Shown: positions 50,416-62,700 of the stretch, piece after piece
Numbering within the stretch: the stretch's first letter is position 1
Layout of the letters: each line of letters opens with the position of its first letter
Source: Closterium sp. Naga37s-1
Lineage: Eukaryota; Streptophyta; Zygnematophyceae; Desmidiales; Closteriaceae
Length of the DNA stretch: 64,000 nt
Assembly: GCA_947471745.1 (NCBI GenBank)
Contig: CANJKZ010000541.1
Location: 124,001-188,000 of the forward strand
Direction: 5' to 3'
Made by a program: the position numbers and the translations under genes
Notes under the pieces: model-generated
What the model was told of the DNA's origin: nothing
What the model saw: only the letters and a program-made list of their open reading frames with translations
Databases searched by the model: none

Positions 50416-50709
50416 AAATGGCATAAAATGGCTGATTTGTCTGATTTTCAGCAAAACGTTTTGTACCAACTCTGATTTTTCAGCCTAGGCCAAAACGAAT
50501 CTGAGGCACACGTCAAGGTGAAGCCAGTGAATAAGGCACTCTTGAAAGCAGACATGGTAATTTGGGAACACATCAGGATTGACGGCGTGAACGTGATACA
50601 GTGCAAGGCTGAACCATTCATCATGTTGATAAGCAGCATTCCAGGTGCACTGGTGGTATTGTGTGGAGCAGTGGTGCATGCCAGGGATAGGTATTGGCGC
50701 ATTGCTTAC
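50416..50709 (-). other. Gene 2 3' region, last kinase exon not found
   Basis: After the donor of kinase exon 5 (minus strand), I find no counterpart of the final exon of gene 1 ([23 protein letters not shown]) down to the solo LTR, nor beyond it in the minus strand to 36 kb. The sequence next to the LTR has CTGATTTTTCAGC words. Confidence 0.55.
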
Positions 50710-50797
50710 CCATGACAGGATGTGGTCGCACTCTCCTTCATCCACATGGAGTGGCCGGCTCCGTTTCGTGAACACCACAAGCATGAGCACACCAAAA
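50710..50797 (-). CDS. Gene 2 kinase exon 5
   Basis: 88 bp, encodes SFGVLMLVVFTKRSRP and CDHILSW. Acceptor GTGCAG, donor GTAAGC on the minus strand. Confidence 0.83.
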
Positions 50798-53700
50798 CTG
50801 CACAAGCAGGGGGACAGAGATTGAAAGTAAGCACCACGTCACGTGTGGTGTTGGGTTGAAAAAAATTCCCTTCCACCGAACCTGATTTACCGGTTGAAAA
50901 GTTAACGTAGCCAAAGTGTGTATGTCGCCTGCGCGTGTTCACGTAGACATCATGACGTACTCACCTGTAGACGTCGGTGGCGCTGGTAGCCTTGGACGTG
51001 CGGAAGTAGACGGGATCCACATAGCCCGGTGTTCCCATCACTCGAGTTGTGCCCACTGTGCTGCCCTCCTCCGCCCTCACAAGTCCAAAGTCCGCAATCT
51101 TGGCCTGTTGGATGGAACGACCATAAGAAGTAAGCAGAAGTACAAAGAAACATTGAAAGTATATTATTCTGTGATAGAAGATACCTGGAATTTGATTCTG
51201 CTTGTTAGGATTTATAAACTCCTCTTGACAACGCAAGACTCATACCACAGTCATTGCTACTATGCTAACATCGTTGCCTTCATGGTGCTTTGATGCTATT
51301 AAGCATAGTAACTCTCTGTTTCGGTGTACCAGAACTAACTACCAATCACGCAACACTAGCTTGCCTGCATGTTTTCTCCAAGAAGGATGTTGGCGGGTTT
51401 GATGTCGCGATGCACAAGGCCAAAGCCGTGGAGGTACGCCAAGCCACGTGCAACACCAATGAGGATGTCCAGCTGCTGCTTCAAGGTGAGGCACCAGTGC
51501 GCTTCTGCAAGAATCAGCCATATGAGTGAGACAACGTTAGAGACAACGTTAGCTTGTTGCTTTAGTCATTGAGGAAAGAAAAGGACAGAATAGTTAGCTT
51601 GTGAAGCACTGGGTGGTACCTGTACTGATCCACTTCTCAAGGTCACCATTCGGTAGGAACTCGTAGATCAAGATTTGCTCTGGCCGTGTTCTCATGTCCC
51701 CTCCAACAGCAAACCCTAGCAGCCGCACAATGTTGGGATGGTTCTTGCCAGCCATTTGTCGCACCTGCCGAAGGAATACGCCATTATGGGATGGTGGGAA
51801 AACAAGTTTTCACATTTTGAATTGAGAGTTTTCTTTCAAATCTTCACTGCTTACACCGCGCAACTGTGTGGGTATGCTGGAGGAAATGGATTGCATGCAA
51901 CAAGGTATGCATGCTTCGGAAACGACCAAGAGGATCCGTCTCTCTCTTTCGCTCCAAGGCGGACGCCCCTGCTGCGATCGTCACCTGGAAGGCTCGAGCA
52001 GGCATGCACCCATTTTGGGCACCCTGTTTGCCGCATTCACCCTGATGGCGGCGGTGAGTGTCTCAAGTAAGGTATCATCCTATTGTCAGCCCCATGGCAT
52101 TCGCCAAACTCACACCCTCCCTCACTCCCTACAGCCAACTGGTGTGGCAGAGAGCCGTGTTTGGAAGATCACCAAGACTGCTCGCTGTCTCCTTGTCCAG
52201 TCCTCCTGCCCCCCTTCTCTGTGAGGCTATGCCTTCCTTCATGCCGCTTTCCTCACTAACCTCTACCCTCACTCCCTGCTCCCCACCCTCACTCCCACTG
52301 AGCTGTGGACGTCGGCCAAGCCGGATGTCTCCTCTCTTCACGTGTGGGGCTCCATAGTACATGTCCTCATACACCCCACCCCACTGATCACTCCCGTTCC
52401 ATGGGCAAGCTCGCCCCTCATGCCCTCCCCTGCATCTTTCTCGGCCATCTTTCATCCGACTACCTTTTCCTTCACCCTCCTCAGGTCGTCTCAGTTGGGA
52501 TGTGGTCTTGATGCGTCCAACCCCCTATAACTCCCCCCCCCCCCTCCACGTACCCACTCCCCCCTCAATGGTTCGGTTAAGTAGATGGAAACTAAGTTTC
52601 AGCCCTGGTTTAGTTTAGTGGACCCCTTTTCGGGTTTACACACGCAGATTTCCCAAGCCTGTAGTCCAGAGGCAGTCGAACCCGAACATGTTCGGTCGCC
52701 CGAACATTTGACATGTTTGCCCATGGGTAACATGTTCGCCCACGGTGGGCGAACACCGAACACCTTTTTTTCCAAAAAAGGGTTCGGGCGAACCGAACAT
52801 GGTCGGTTCGCCCATTTACTGTTTCCGTGAGTGTTCGGGCGAACACGTTCGGTGTTCGCCCGTTGCTCATGTCTAGCCACCGGAGAAGAGGGTGGAGCAG
52901 GCGGTGCTGTAGGGATCGGTTCAAGAGGCTTGGGCGGAGGGATCGGCTGTTGAGATCAAGAACGGAGTCTAGGTCGTTCACGTGCCGAAAAAAACTCAAA
53001 ATCGTAAGACTTTGATTCTGGACAAAACTGTCGGCTTCACACGAAATGCCGTCGATGAAAAGCGCACCGTTAAAACTTCACCAATTTCAAATATGCTGTA
53101 TCTCTAGACCGAGGCTAAAATTCTCAATTTGAATCGCATCAAAAGGTGAAGTAAATATTTAGTGATGAATTTCGGCTCACTGGGGGGTGTGCTGGAGCTG
53201 AAACTTAACTCAAACTCAATATTCTCCCCAAGAACCACAAAAAAAGTAGAGTACCCAAAAACCAGGTGGGAGAGGATAAGGAGAATGAGAGGGAAGGTCC
53301 CTAAAGATTCACCATCCAAGTAAACCTCATAAACACATCAATTCCTTTTTTTATAGGAACCCAACTTTTCGCCCTTATCATTTTCCCAACCCATGCCATC
53401 CATCTCACCCAACTTAGCCACACATGCCAACCTGGTTTGGCTTCTCCCAACCCTTGACAGCAACTACAATTAAATGACAAATTTCTCCAACCCCCAATGG
53501 TCCATACACCATATAGAGTCAAACCACAAATTTCTTTGGGTAGAATCCATAGCTGGTCGCAACCAAATATTAAAAGCATACGAATTTCAACCGTTTGTAA
53601 GTCACTCGTTTGTGCTTCGAGTGAAGCGATCCTTGGTTCGTCGGAAAGCTCTCGAACAGAGAAGTCATTTCAGATATATGCTCAAACAAAATAAGAATTC

Positions 53701-56700
53701 ACACACAGTCACAACACCCAAACCGTGCCAAATACAAAGTCTTTCACACACGCATACTACGCATGCAAAGTGCGAACATGGGATGGGAGGCAGATAGACG
53801 TGAATGCAAATGGTAGCATCACACAACAAATTCCCCCTCCTTTTTGCCAACCATCATCCTACATGCCTCAGCTCATGCATGCACTTCAATGCACACTCAA
53901 TCCCGATGGTTTCGGTAGGCGGCTCGAAAGTTGCAAGGCAATCCCCCGGGTTCAGAGCCCTCTCCGGTCCTCCCACAGGCGGTCAACTTGGGCCGCAGGG
54001 TTGAGTTTAATGAGATAGCTCACCATTTGTGCTTTTTGCAAAGAAAACGGCCCATCGCTCACGAAACTAGTGCAGCAGCTTCGCGGCCTAGTAAGTAGAC
54101 GGGTCCGCGTTGAAGTGTTTGCGTGCTGCTGCGTCTGTCGGTAGTTTGAGGAAGACCGAGACTTCCTCAGACGGGCAGCCATAGGTCTCTACCGCCAGCG
54201 GGAAGAAGCCAGCATTACGGTAAATCCCTATCTTCATGTCCGCCATCTCTCTTGCTGCCAATCCCCTTCCCTTTGATGCTGCGCAGGTGCTAATCGGGTT
54301 CGTGATCGTGATGTTTCACAGCCAGACAGAGGCCGTGCTGCGGGCCCGTATAGCAAGGTCAGCTTTTTTGTTGTCCACCGGGCTAAACGTCGTAGTCTCC
54401 TCCTGCACTATGAACCCTGCGTCTTGCGCCATGCGAATGCATTCATCCCACACCTCATTGTGAGTACTTGTCCGCCCATGCCCTGTGCCGCAGCGGAGGA
54501 GGTGGTTAGGCAAACGCTTGTCCGAAATTGCAATTTTGCCATTGCAGTCGCAGCAGCTTGGTACAGGGAGGGGCATGCCTAGCCTGAAGTGGAGGGGAAA
54601 GGAAAATTGCTTGGGGTTGCGGCCGAAGGAGGGCATATAGGGGATGGCGAGCAGCCAGTCCCCTGCTCCGTATCCAGTGAGGGACAGCAACCGCTGGGTG
54701 TGGCCTACTAGCGGGTTCAGCTCCACCTGTATGCTTTTACTTGTGCAGCGTTGCGGCCGCCCTGGACAAGGAAGGCCAGGCGGTGTTGAAGCTGTTCAGT
54801 GGGGGCTGCCATTTCTGCCGAGAGGAGGTCCCTCGCCTCGTGATTTAGGGCTCCCTTGCAGCTGTTGAGCCAAAGTTGTAGCGCGTTGGGGTAGGGGTCT
54901 GCTGCTGCGGTCCATGTCAGTGAAGAAGACAAGGTGAGGCTGACTGGGCTTGGCAGCGTGGCCAGGAATGCGTGCATTGCACGAAGCTCGCCATGTAGCT
55001 GTAGCGGCCTTTTACTGCCGGCCTTCTACTTGACGGCCCCTCCCCACCCCTCCTCAGCGGCTACAGTGACTCTTCCTAGGCTAATTCTCGACCGGATCGT
55101 CACTCCTCTCAGGGCTATGGTTTCTCTCTTGGTAGCGGTCTTAGACATGAGTACAAGGGCGAACACCTGATCGGTTCGCCTCGATTGCTTAAAGTGTTCG
55201 CCAAACAGTGTTCGAGGTTCGCCCGAACACGTTCGTGTTCGGGCCGCTGCTGCAATTTGCCCCGCGACGAACACGAACGTGTTCGAGGTTCGCCCGAACA
55301 CGCCTTCACAGGCGAACGGCGAACACGTGTTTTTGCTTAAAGTGTTCGCCGAACCGAACATGTGTTCGTGTAGGGGCGAACACGAACATGTTCGTGTTCG
55401 CCCCTTGCTCATCCCTAAGCGGTCTCCTAACGATCCACCCGCTCCTCCGCCATCGCTCCCTCCTCCTTCGAGGCGGAGCTGTATGCCGCCACCATGGCCA
55501 CGCAAGAGGCGCGCTGGCTCACTTGTCTTCTTGAGGAGCTTGGTGCTACCCGGCGCGATTCCACCATCTGGTGTGACAATGTCAGCACCATTGAGGTCCG
55601 TCATAACTTCACCCACGACCTTGTTCAGGAATGCATCAAACTTGCCAAGATTGATTCGGCGGTCAATCGCGCGGATATCTTCACCAAGGCCTTGCCTCAC
55701 GCCGCTCATGCCTCTCATTTACCTCCTTGGGCTCACCGCTCCCACCACCTAGTTCTAGTTATTATAGACTTATGTATGTTGGTGGGTTGTAATGTAATAT
55801 GTTCTATATAGTATGCATACGCTAGAATAGGTGTAGGCCCATTGGGTGTACCTTCAACCACAATTTGTGGTTGAAGCTTGGTTGGCTTCCCAACGATTAT
55901 TGGACCTCCAATGATGTTGGTTCAAACGCACCCAACAAATACTGGAGCCGCAATGATGTTGATCCAACCAACCCAACAATTATCAGAGCCTCCAATAATA
56001 GTTGGCCAAGCTCATCCATTACTCTTTCACCTATGTATACATTGGCGACTACAATCAAATAATTCTTATTTTTCACATACCCCACTCCCACGAGCGCCAT
56101 GGTAATTTATATGTTCATGTGCTATGCATATGCTGCATGTGATGTCTCACCTCTCGCTGAAAGTCAGCATCGAGCAGCTTGGCTCGCTTGACGGCCCACA
56201 GTGTGGTGCCATCGCGCGGAGACACGCCCTTGTACACGTCACCAAAGGAGCCCGACCTGAGCTGGTTGTCACTCGCCCAGTTGCTGGTGGCTGTGAGCAC
56301 TTCCTCCAGGGAGTACTCCGTGCAGTGCGACGCCGCCACGCTGCCCGCCAGACCTGCGCGTTCATGGAATAAGGGGAACAGTTTCAGAGAAGTTCCGAGT
56401 GATCGTTGGGTACGAAAAGGCGCTCTACGTAGAAATTCCAACTGTGGCTCCCAGCAAGACAGGCTGCTTATGACCCTTGTACACTAATTGAACTTGCTGT
56501 CTGTAAGATCTACAAGTCTGAAACTTGCTGTAGGCTCGAGCTATTTGGATAGAGTCTTTAACTATCAGAAAACACAGCATCAACAGGGAACGTAAAAGCG
56601 AGAACGTGATGAAAACTCGAGTGGAGCGAACTAAGACTCAGTGGAGGGTATTATGCACCCTGCTTAGCACGGAAGGATTGGTGGATGCGGTGGGAGTAAA

Positions 56701-59700
56701 AATAAAAATCTTTTGCGAGTACAGGAAGGTATCAGGGGAAGAATGCATCAGGGCCCTCCATGAACAGTCATAGGCAATGGGCGGCAGCCCTACGGGCTAT
56801 GTGCTGCTGTTTACCTAGGCCTCTTCTTGCATTCATATAATAACCTTTCTACCACCGCCTCCTGTCCTTTCCACCCTCCCCATTCCCGTGCCCACTGCCG
56901 TCCTATCCTCCCCATGTTCCGTAGAGTACTGACCTGGTTCCCTAGACTTGAGAATTTTAACATAAACAGAGACTATAAAGGGACTGAGAATGACAATCGA
57001 GTGCAAAGCATCCGCGATTTCGTTCCACACCCTCTGCTTGCTTGCTACCTATTGCAAAACCCAATCCAGGCCTTGTGAAGGCATCATTCAGGCCTTGTGA
57101 AGGCAAGAAGAAGAAGAAAAATGTCAAGAAACGGTGGAGGGGAAAGGGAGGGAGGGGAAGAGGTTGATTGTTACCATCAATATCCCTCAATAGCACATCC
57201 TTGCTCTCCTTAACTGCTGTTGCTGCTCCTTCTGCTCCACCTTTCTTGTAGCCCCACCACCATACCAGCGCACCAACCAGCACCACCAGCAGCACAGAAA
57301 CCACAGCAATACCCGCAATGGCTGCTGCTGACAAGCTGCCAGGCTGGGGGTTGGACGTTGCAGGTGAGGGGGGAGGTGTTTGGGAGGCATTGGGGGGTGA
57401 TGGGGACGCTATAGTGCTCCCTGGTGCTGGAGGAGGCAATGGCATGGCGGGATGCGCATGGACATGGAAGGGGAAGGAAGGGAAGGGATACATGAGCAAA
57501 CAAGTTGAGTAAGAAAATAACACGGTTTATCAACTTGGCATTTACGAGGACCTCAATTCTTACTAAAAAGAGTAAATTTTGTATGTATCAAGATCAGCTT
57601 GTCCATTCGGCCAAAAAACAAGCTGCCCTCACGGAAATAAACCGGCCCAAGTAAAAACTCGACTTGGCTCGATACTGAAGCGAGTTAACACAAAAAAGTG
57701 CCGTTTTCCCTGGCTTGAAATTTGCTTGGGATGTTTCCTAGGAATTAACATGGGAGGGGAAGCAACGGCACAGGAAGTAAGGAAGGCAGTGCATCGAAGA
57801 GAGCAGCTGGCCTCGTGCATCAAGTCAGCATGAGCATCCCGTCGAGCAGCGGCAGCGCTGCTGATGCTTCCTAATGAAAAAAATATTTATGCATCAGCAA
57901 AAGTGGTGGATAGTGGTGGTGATGCTCAGTGTGTGGTGAAATGAAACACACAAGGCACGTGTTGGGAAGAGACAGCAATGGAGAAACGATAGCACTGTGC
58001 GTCTCACATGCTGCTGCAGCCGCCACACAGGTGGAGCAGAAGGATTGGCATATGCCGCAGAAAGCACTTTGGGGATTTTGCTCAACCACGCATTCGGTGA
58101 AGTCACGTGGGCATGTGACTTCGGCAAATTTCAGATCCCTGCACGCATGTGCAGAAAGGAAATAAGCCAGTCCAGTCTAGAGGCACTCAACTCAATGACG
58201 TGAGATCAGTTAGGGAAGGGCTGGTTGCAGTGGTTGGCATATCAACTCGATGTAATAAAATGTTGGAGATTGTTTTTGAGAAGTCTAAAAAAGAACCTCC
58301 AACATGGGCTTCAAGACGCCCAGCAGATTAAATCTGGCTGGGTTGCGAGTAGGATTCACAAGTTGCCATGTTTGACAACATTAAGCGTATTAACACGTAT
58401 TTGCCATAAAGCTATCCATCGCATTGTCGCTAGTGACTGGCAAATCTAAGTCACACAGGCCCAAACACTGCAATCTGCCTTCACTCAAGCTGTGCTGAGT
58501 TTCCAGCCAGCCCAGTGAAAACAATGTTGTACCGCCTGGTAGGTAGGGTGCCCGAAAAGTGTGAAGGAAATGAGTGCCCGAAAAGTGTGAAGGAAATGAA
58601 GGAAAAGTGTGAAGGAAATGAGTGTGAAGGCATGAAAGGGCAGCCACCAGCAAGGTTCAAAAATACGGTTTTCGTAAAAAACGGTCCGTTTTTTACGGTA
58701 ATTTTCCAAAAAAACGGCGTTTTTTTGTTAGAGAAATGTTGTCACCAAGAAAAAAAAGGGAAAAACAAGGTCGAATACATTTTCAATCATGCCCACAAGC
58801 GCACGCATGCAAGGAGGGGTTCGTCCGCTTCATGCTGGTGATTTTCGCCATCAATTTGGTCCCATAAATGGCAGAATTTTTCTTCAAACGAAACCACCTT
58901 CTGGAACCGTTTTTTTTCCGTTTTTTACGCCCGTTATTTACGGCACATTTTCAAAAAAACGACGTTTTTTTTACCCTTGGCCACCAGCATATGACTCAGG
59001 GGCAGGGCAGGTCTGGGGCCAAACCAAGCCGCTTTAGGCCTGGAAGCCAGATTCAAGTAATATGCTTTGTTGGCTTGGTTGCTCTTGGCTTTTATAAATA
59101 AAACTATTATAGATACTTGACAGTGGAAACGAACGCAGTATTACTGACAGCACAGCAAGAGCATTCACATGAAGGAAAGCTGGGTTTAGTTTGGTACATT
59201 GACCAGACTTTTTGTTGGCGGCCCTAAGAATGATCTAAATTGCATGTACAGACGAAAGAACGGCTTCAGACAAACATACTTCCATGCCAAGCCGTGATGA
59301 CACTGAGGAAGCGAGTTCTGGCAATGGGCTGACTGGCCTGGCCTGTCAATTCAAGGCAAGGAAGAGAGGCTCTTACAAGACACGAAGGTCCTTGAGACTC
59401 CCGAGCGAAGCAGGAAGGTTGCCCACAAAGTTACTTCGGGCAAGGCCCCTGTTGAGAGAACAATGAGTGGAACGCATATGAGAAGAACAGTGGATGATTT
59501 AATATATGGCGAGTCGAATATGTCTGGGGGTCTTTACTGCTGCTGCTAGGGATGAGCAAGTGGCGAACACGAACGTGTTCGTATTCGCCCCTACACGAAC
59601 ACCTTCGTTTGCCGAACCGAACACTGTTCGGTTCGGCGAACACTTTGAGCAAAAAATGGTGTTCGCCGTTCGCCTGTGAAGGCGTGTTCGGGCGAACCTC

Positions 59701-62700
59701 GAACACTGTTCGTGTTCGTCGCGGGCAAATTGCAGCAGCGGCCCGAACACGAACGTGTTCGGGCGAACATCGAACACTGTTCGGCGAACATTTTAAGCCA
59801 AAAAAAAATACCTGTTCGGTTCGCCTCGAACGTGGTGTTCGTTTTTTTGCTCAACCCTAGCTGCTGCTGCCACTGCCAGGTCTCCACCTCTGCTTCCTTT
59901 CTGCCACACCTTAGCACTACTTAACTGCTCACTATTCCCAAAAGTGCCTGTGTTCCATCTGTTTGAGATATTATAAATCCACCTCAACATGCTCTGTCCT
60001 ACTGGTTGAGCAGATGGTGAAATGCACAGCCAAATTCCGGACTAAGGAAGACAGCAAAAGACCAAGCACAGACCGGTTCACCCTCCTATTACACACACAA
60101 TCTAGCCTAGGTGAACGTGTATGATGAGGCGATTTTTTAGTCGACTCAAAAATCGCCTCATCACACATACGGGCTGTATGTCAACGTAGAGATGAGCATT
60201 TGCCCCGCTCAGGTCGGGCCGGCCCGACCCGACCCGTGGTTTAGCCCGAGTCGGGTCAGTGGTTTCATTTGCCTGCCCCGTGCGGGCCGACCCGACCCGA
60301 CCCGAGCATGGAACTCGGGCCGAGTCGGGTCGGGTTTCGGGTCAGGCTTGACCCGACCCGAATTCGGGTCAGGACCAGGGAAGTCGGGTCGGGCCACACT
60401 GGGGACGAAGCCCAAGGTCAAATTGTTGTCGAGGGGTTTTTTATCCCCTCGACATCAGAACCTACCCACGCTCTCAATCTTGCCTAATGGCAGCAAGCAA
60501 GTCACCTAAGCTTAGAAACTACTTAGTTACCACCCGTTCAAATCTCAGTAATAGAGATTTATAGCTAGTTTACTTCGTATCCTGCTGTTCACGGAAAATC
60601 GCGATGCAGGAATGGCGTTTTTTTACAACATCGCGTTTTACTAGCGATACTTCCATTCACAGGCTGCACGCCTCGTTTTAGGCCAGCAGTTGCTCATAGG
60701 CGCACCAGCAACTAACATTGCACCATTTCGTAGAGGTTCTTAGGGGCCATCCTGGGCGGGTCATATTGACCCGGCCCGACCCGACCCGTGACCGGGTCCA
60801 AGTTGACCCGAGTGTGTAGGCCCGGGTCGGGCCAGGACATTGAGCACCCTGGCCCGAGGTTGGCCCGACCCGACCCGACCCGGGAGCCCGTGTGGACCGG
60901 CCAAGTCGGGCCGGGTCGGGTGGGGCCGGGCCAGATGCTCATCTCTATGTCAACGTGTACATGCATACGAGCAAGCTCTCTAGATATGCACACGCTTGGG
61001 GAACGTCCAACACAACAGCACACCACAAAGACTAGCACAAGGAATAAACCAGGCAAGTTCATTCACCGACAAGCACAAGGAATAAACAGTCACCGTATTT
61101 AAAGATCAGGTGCGCGGTGATTTTCCATTCAACCATGATGACTAGAGTCAGCCTAAGAACGATAGACGAGACATTCGGCCCTTCCAGCAGGTGGCTCACT
61201 CACAATTGGGTCAAATATTGAAGGTTGGCCAAACTTGGTGGTAATGCGCCAGCCAGCATGTTTTGCCCAAGATTTCTGCACTTTGTAGAAAAACATCGAG
61301 CCAACGGGGGGTGACGAGCCAAGGGGGGTTGACGAGCCAAGGGGGGTTGACGAGCCAAGGGGGGTTGACGAGCCAAGGGGGAGTGATGCGCCAAGGGGGA
61401 GTGATGCACCAAGGGGGAGTGATGCGCCAAGGGGGAGTGATGAGCCAAGGGGGAGTGATGAGCCAAGGGGGAGTGATGCGCCAAGGGGGAGTGATGTGCC
61501 AAGGGGGAGTGATGAGCCAAGGGGGAGTGATGTGCCAAGGGGGAGTGATGCGCCAAGGGGGAGTGATGCGCCAAGGGGGAGTGATGCGCCAAGGGGGGGT
61601 CATAAGCCGCCCAGTATGCACGACTGCTACAAGAGTCACGGCTCCCTGGTTGCTTGTGCAACTGCTTGAGATAGTTGCGCTTAGGCATGGGCATCTGGCC
61701 CGACCCGGCCCGACCCGTCCCGTTTAGGGCGACCCGTTAGCTTAACGGGTCGGGTCGGGTCGGATCAGCGGGTCGGGTTTGACTCTGTTTTGGTGACCCG
61801 ACCCGCCCCGTTAGAACGGGTATTTGTGACCCGTAACCGGGTCGGTTACACTACGGGTCGGGTCGGGTCGGATCAAAATATGGTAGGTGCAGTGCAGATT
61901 TACTAGCTTGATCTAGTCTAGAGACTGGATCTGAATGTCGAGGGAAACAAAACATCAAAACCAACTGATGTTCTCCCCCTCTCAGGAGTGCACCCTAATC
62001 AGAGAACAAGTCGGGTAACCCTGTCATTTGACTGGGTATGCGACCCGGACGGGACGGGTCAACCCGACCCGGCGGGTCGCTGATACCCGTCCTTAAATCA
62101 CAGTGACGGGTCACGGGTCGACCCGACCCGTCCGGGTAAACCCGACCCGACCCGGACGGGTCGACATTCTCAGCATTCCTGACCCGACCCGCCCTTTTGG
62201 GCGGGTCGGGTCGGGTAACCCGACCCGTCCGGGCCAAATGCCCATCCCTAGTTGCGCTGCCTAAGATAGGTAGCGGCGCTGCCTAAGATAGGTAGCCACG
62301 CTGCCTAAGATAGGTAGCCACGCTGCCTAAGATAGGTAGCCGCGCTCATATGGCTGATCAGTAGTAGCACTCACTCACAGGTAACGGAGGTTTGTGAGCC
62401 TGCTAATGGATTCGGGAATCGCGCCCGTCAAGCTGTTGTAGCCAAGATCTCTAATGACGGCACAGAGGAGGAAGGGTACACACGAGGAAAGAGTGTTATA
62501 CCTTATACTGCATGTTGGACGCACGTGTGAGTAGACCTTGGTGAGGAACATATGAACACTGTTGACGCGGGAAAATGATTACGAGTGCAACCATGGTACA
62601 TCTCGTAACTCTCCCACATGTTTTCCCTCCCTTAATACATACCTACCACGACTAGGCACAGCACATGACCTTCAAGACTCAGCCACTGGCCCATACAGTG

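Noticed and set aside
42890..50500. A further hAT-like element with GGCTGA words and GCCTCAGA ends interrupted by the solo LTR
   Set aside because: Ends match only over a few bases and no 8-bp duplication was found.
61200..61727. ORFs made of HHSPLA, PPWRIT or GGVMRQ repeats
   Set aside because: The 18-bp minisatellite is divisible by three, so all frames stay open. No start context or flanking domain.
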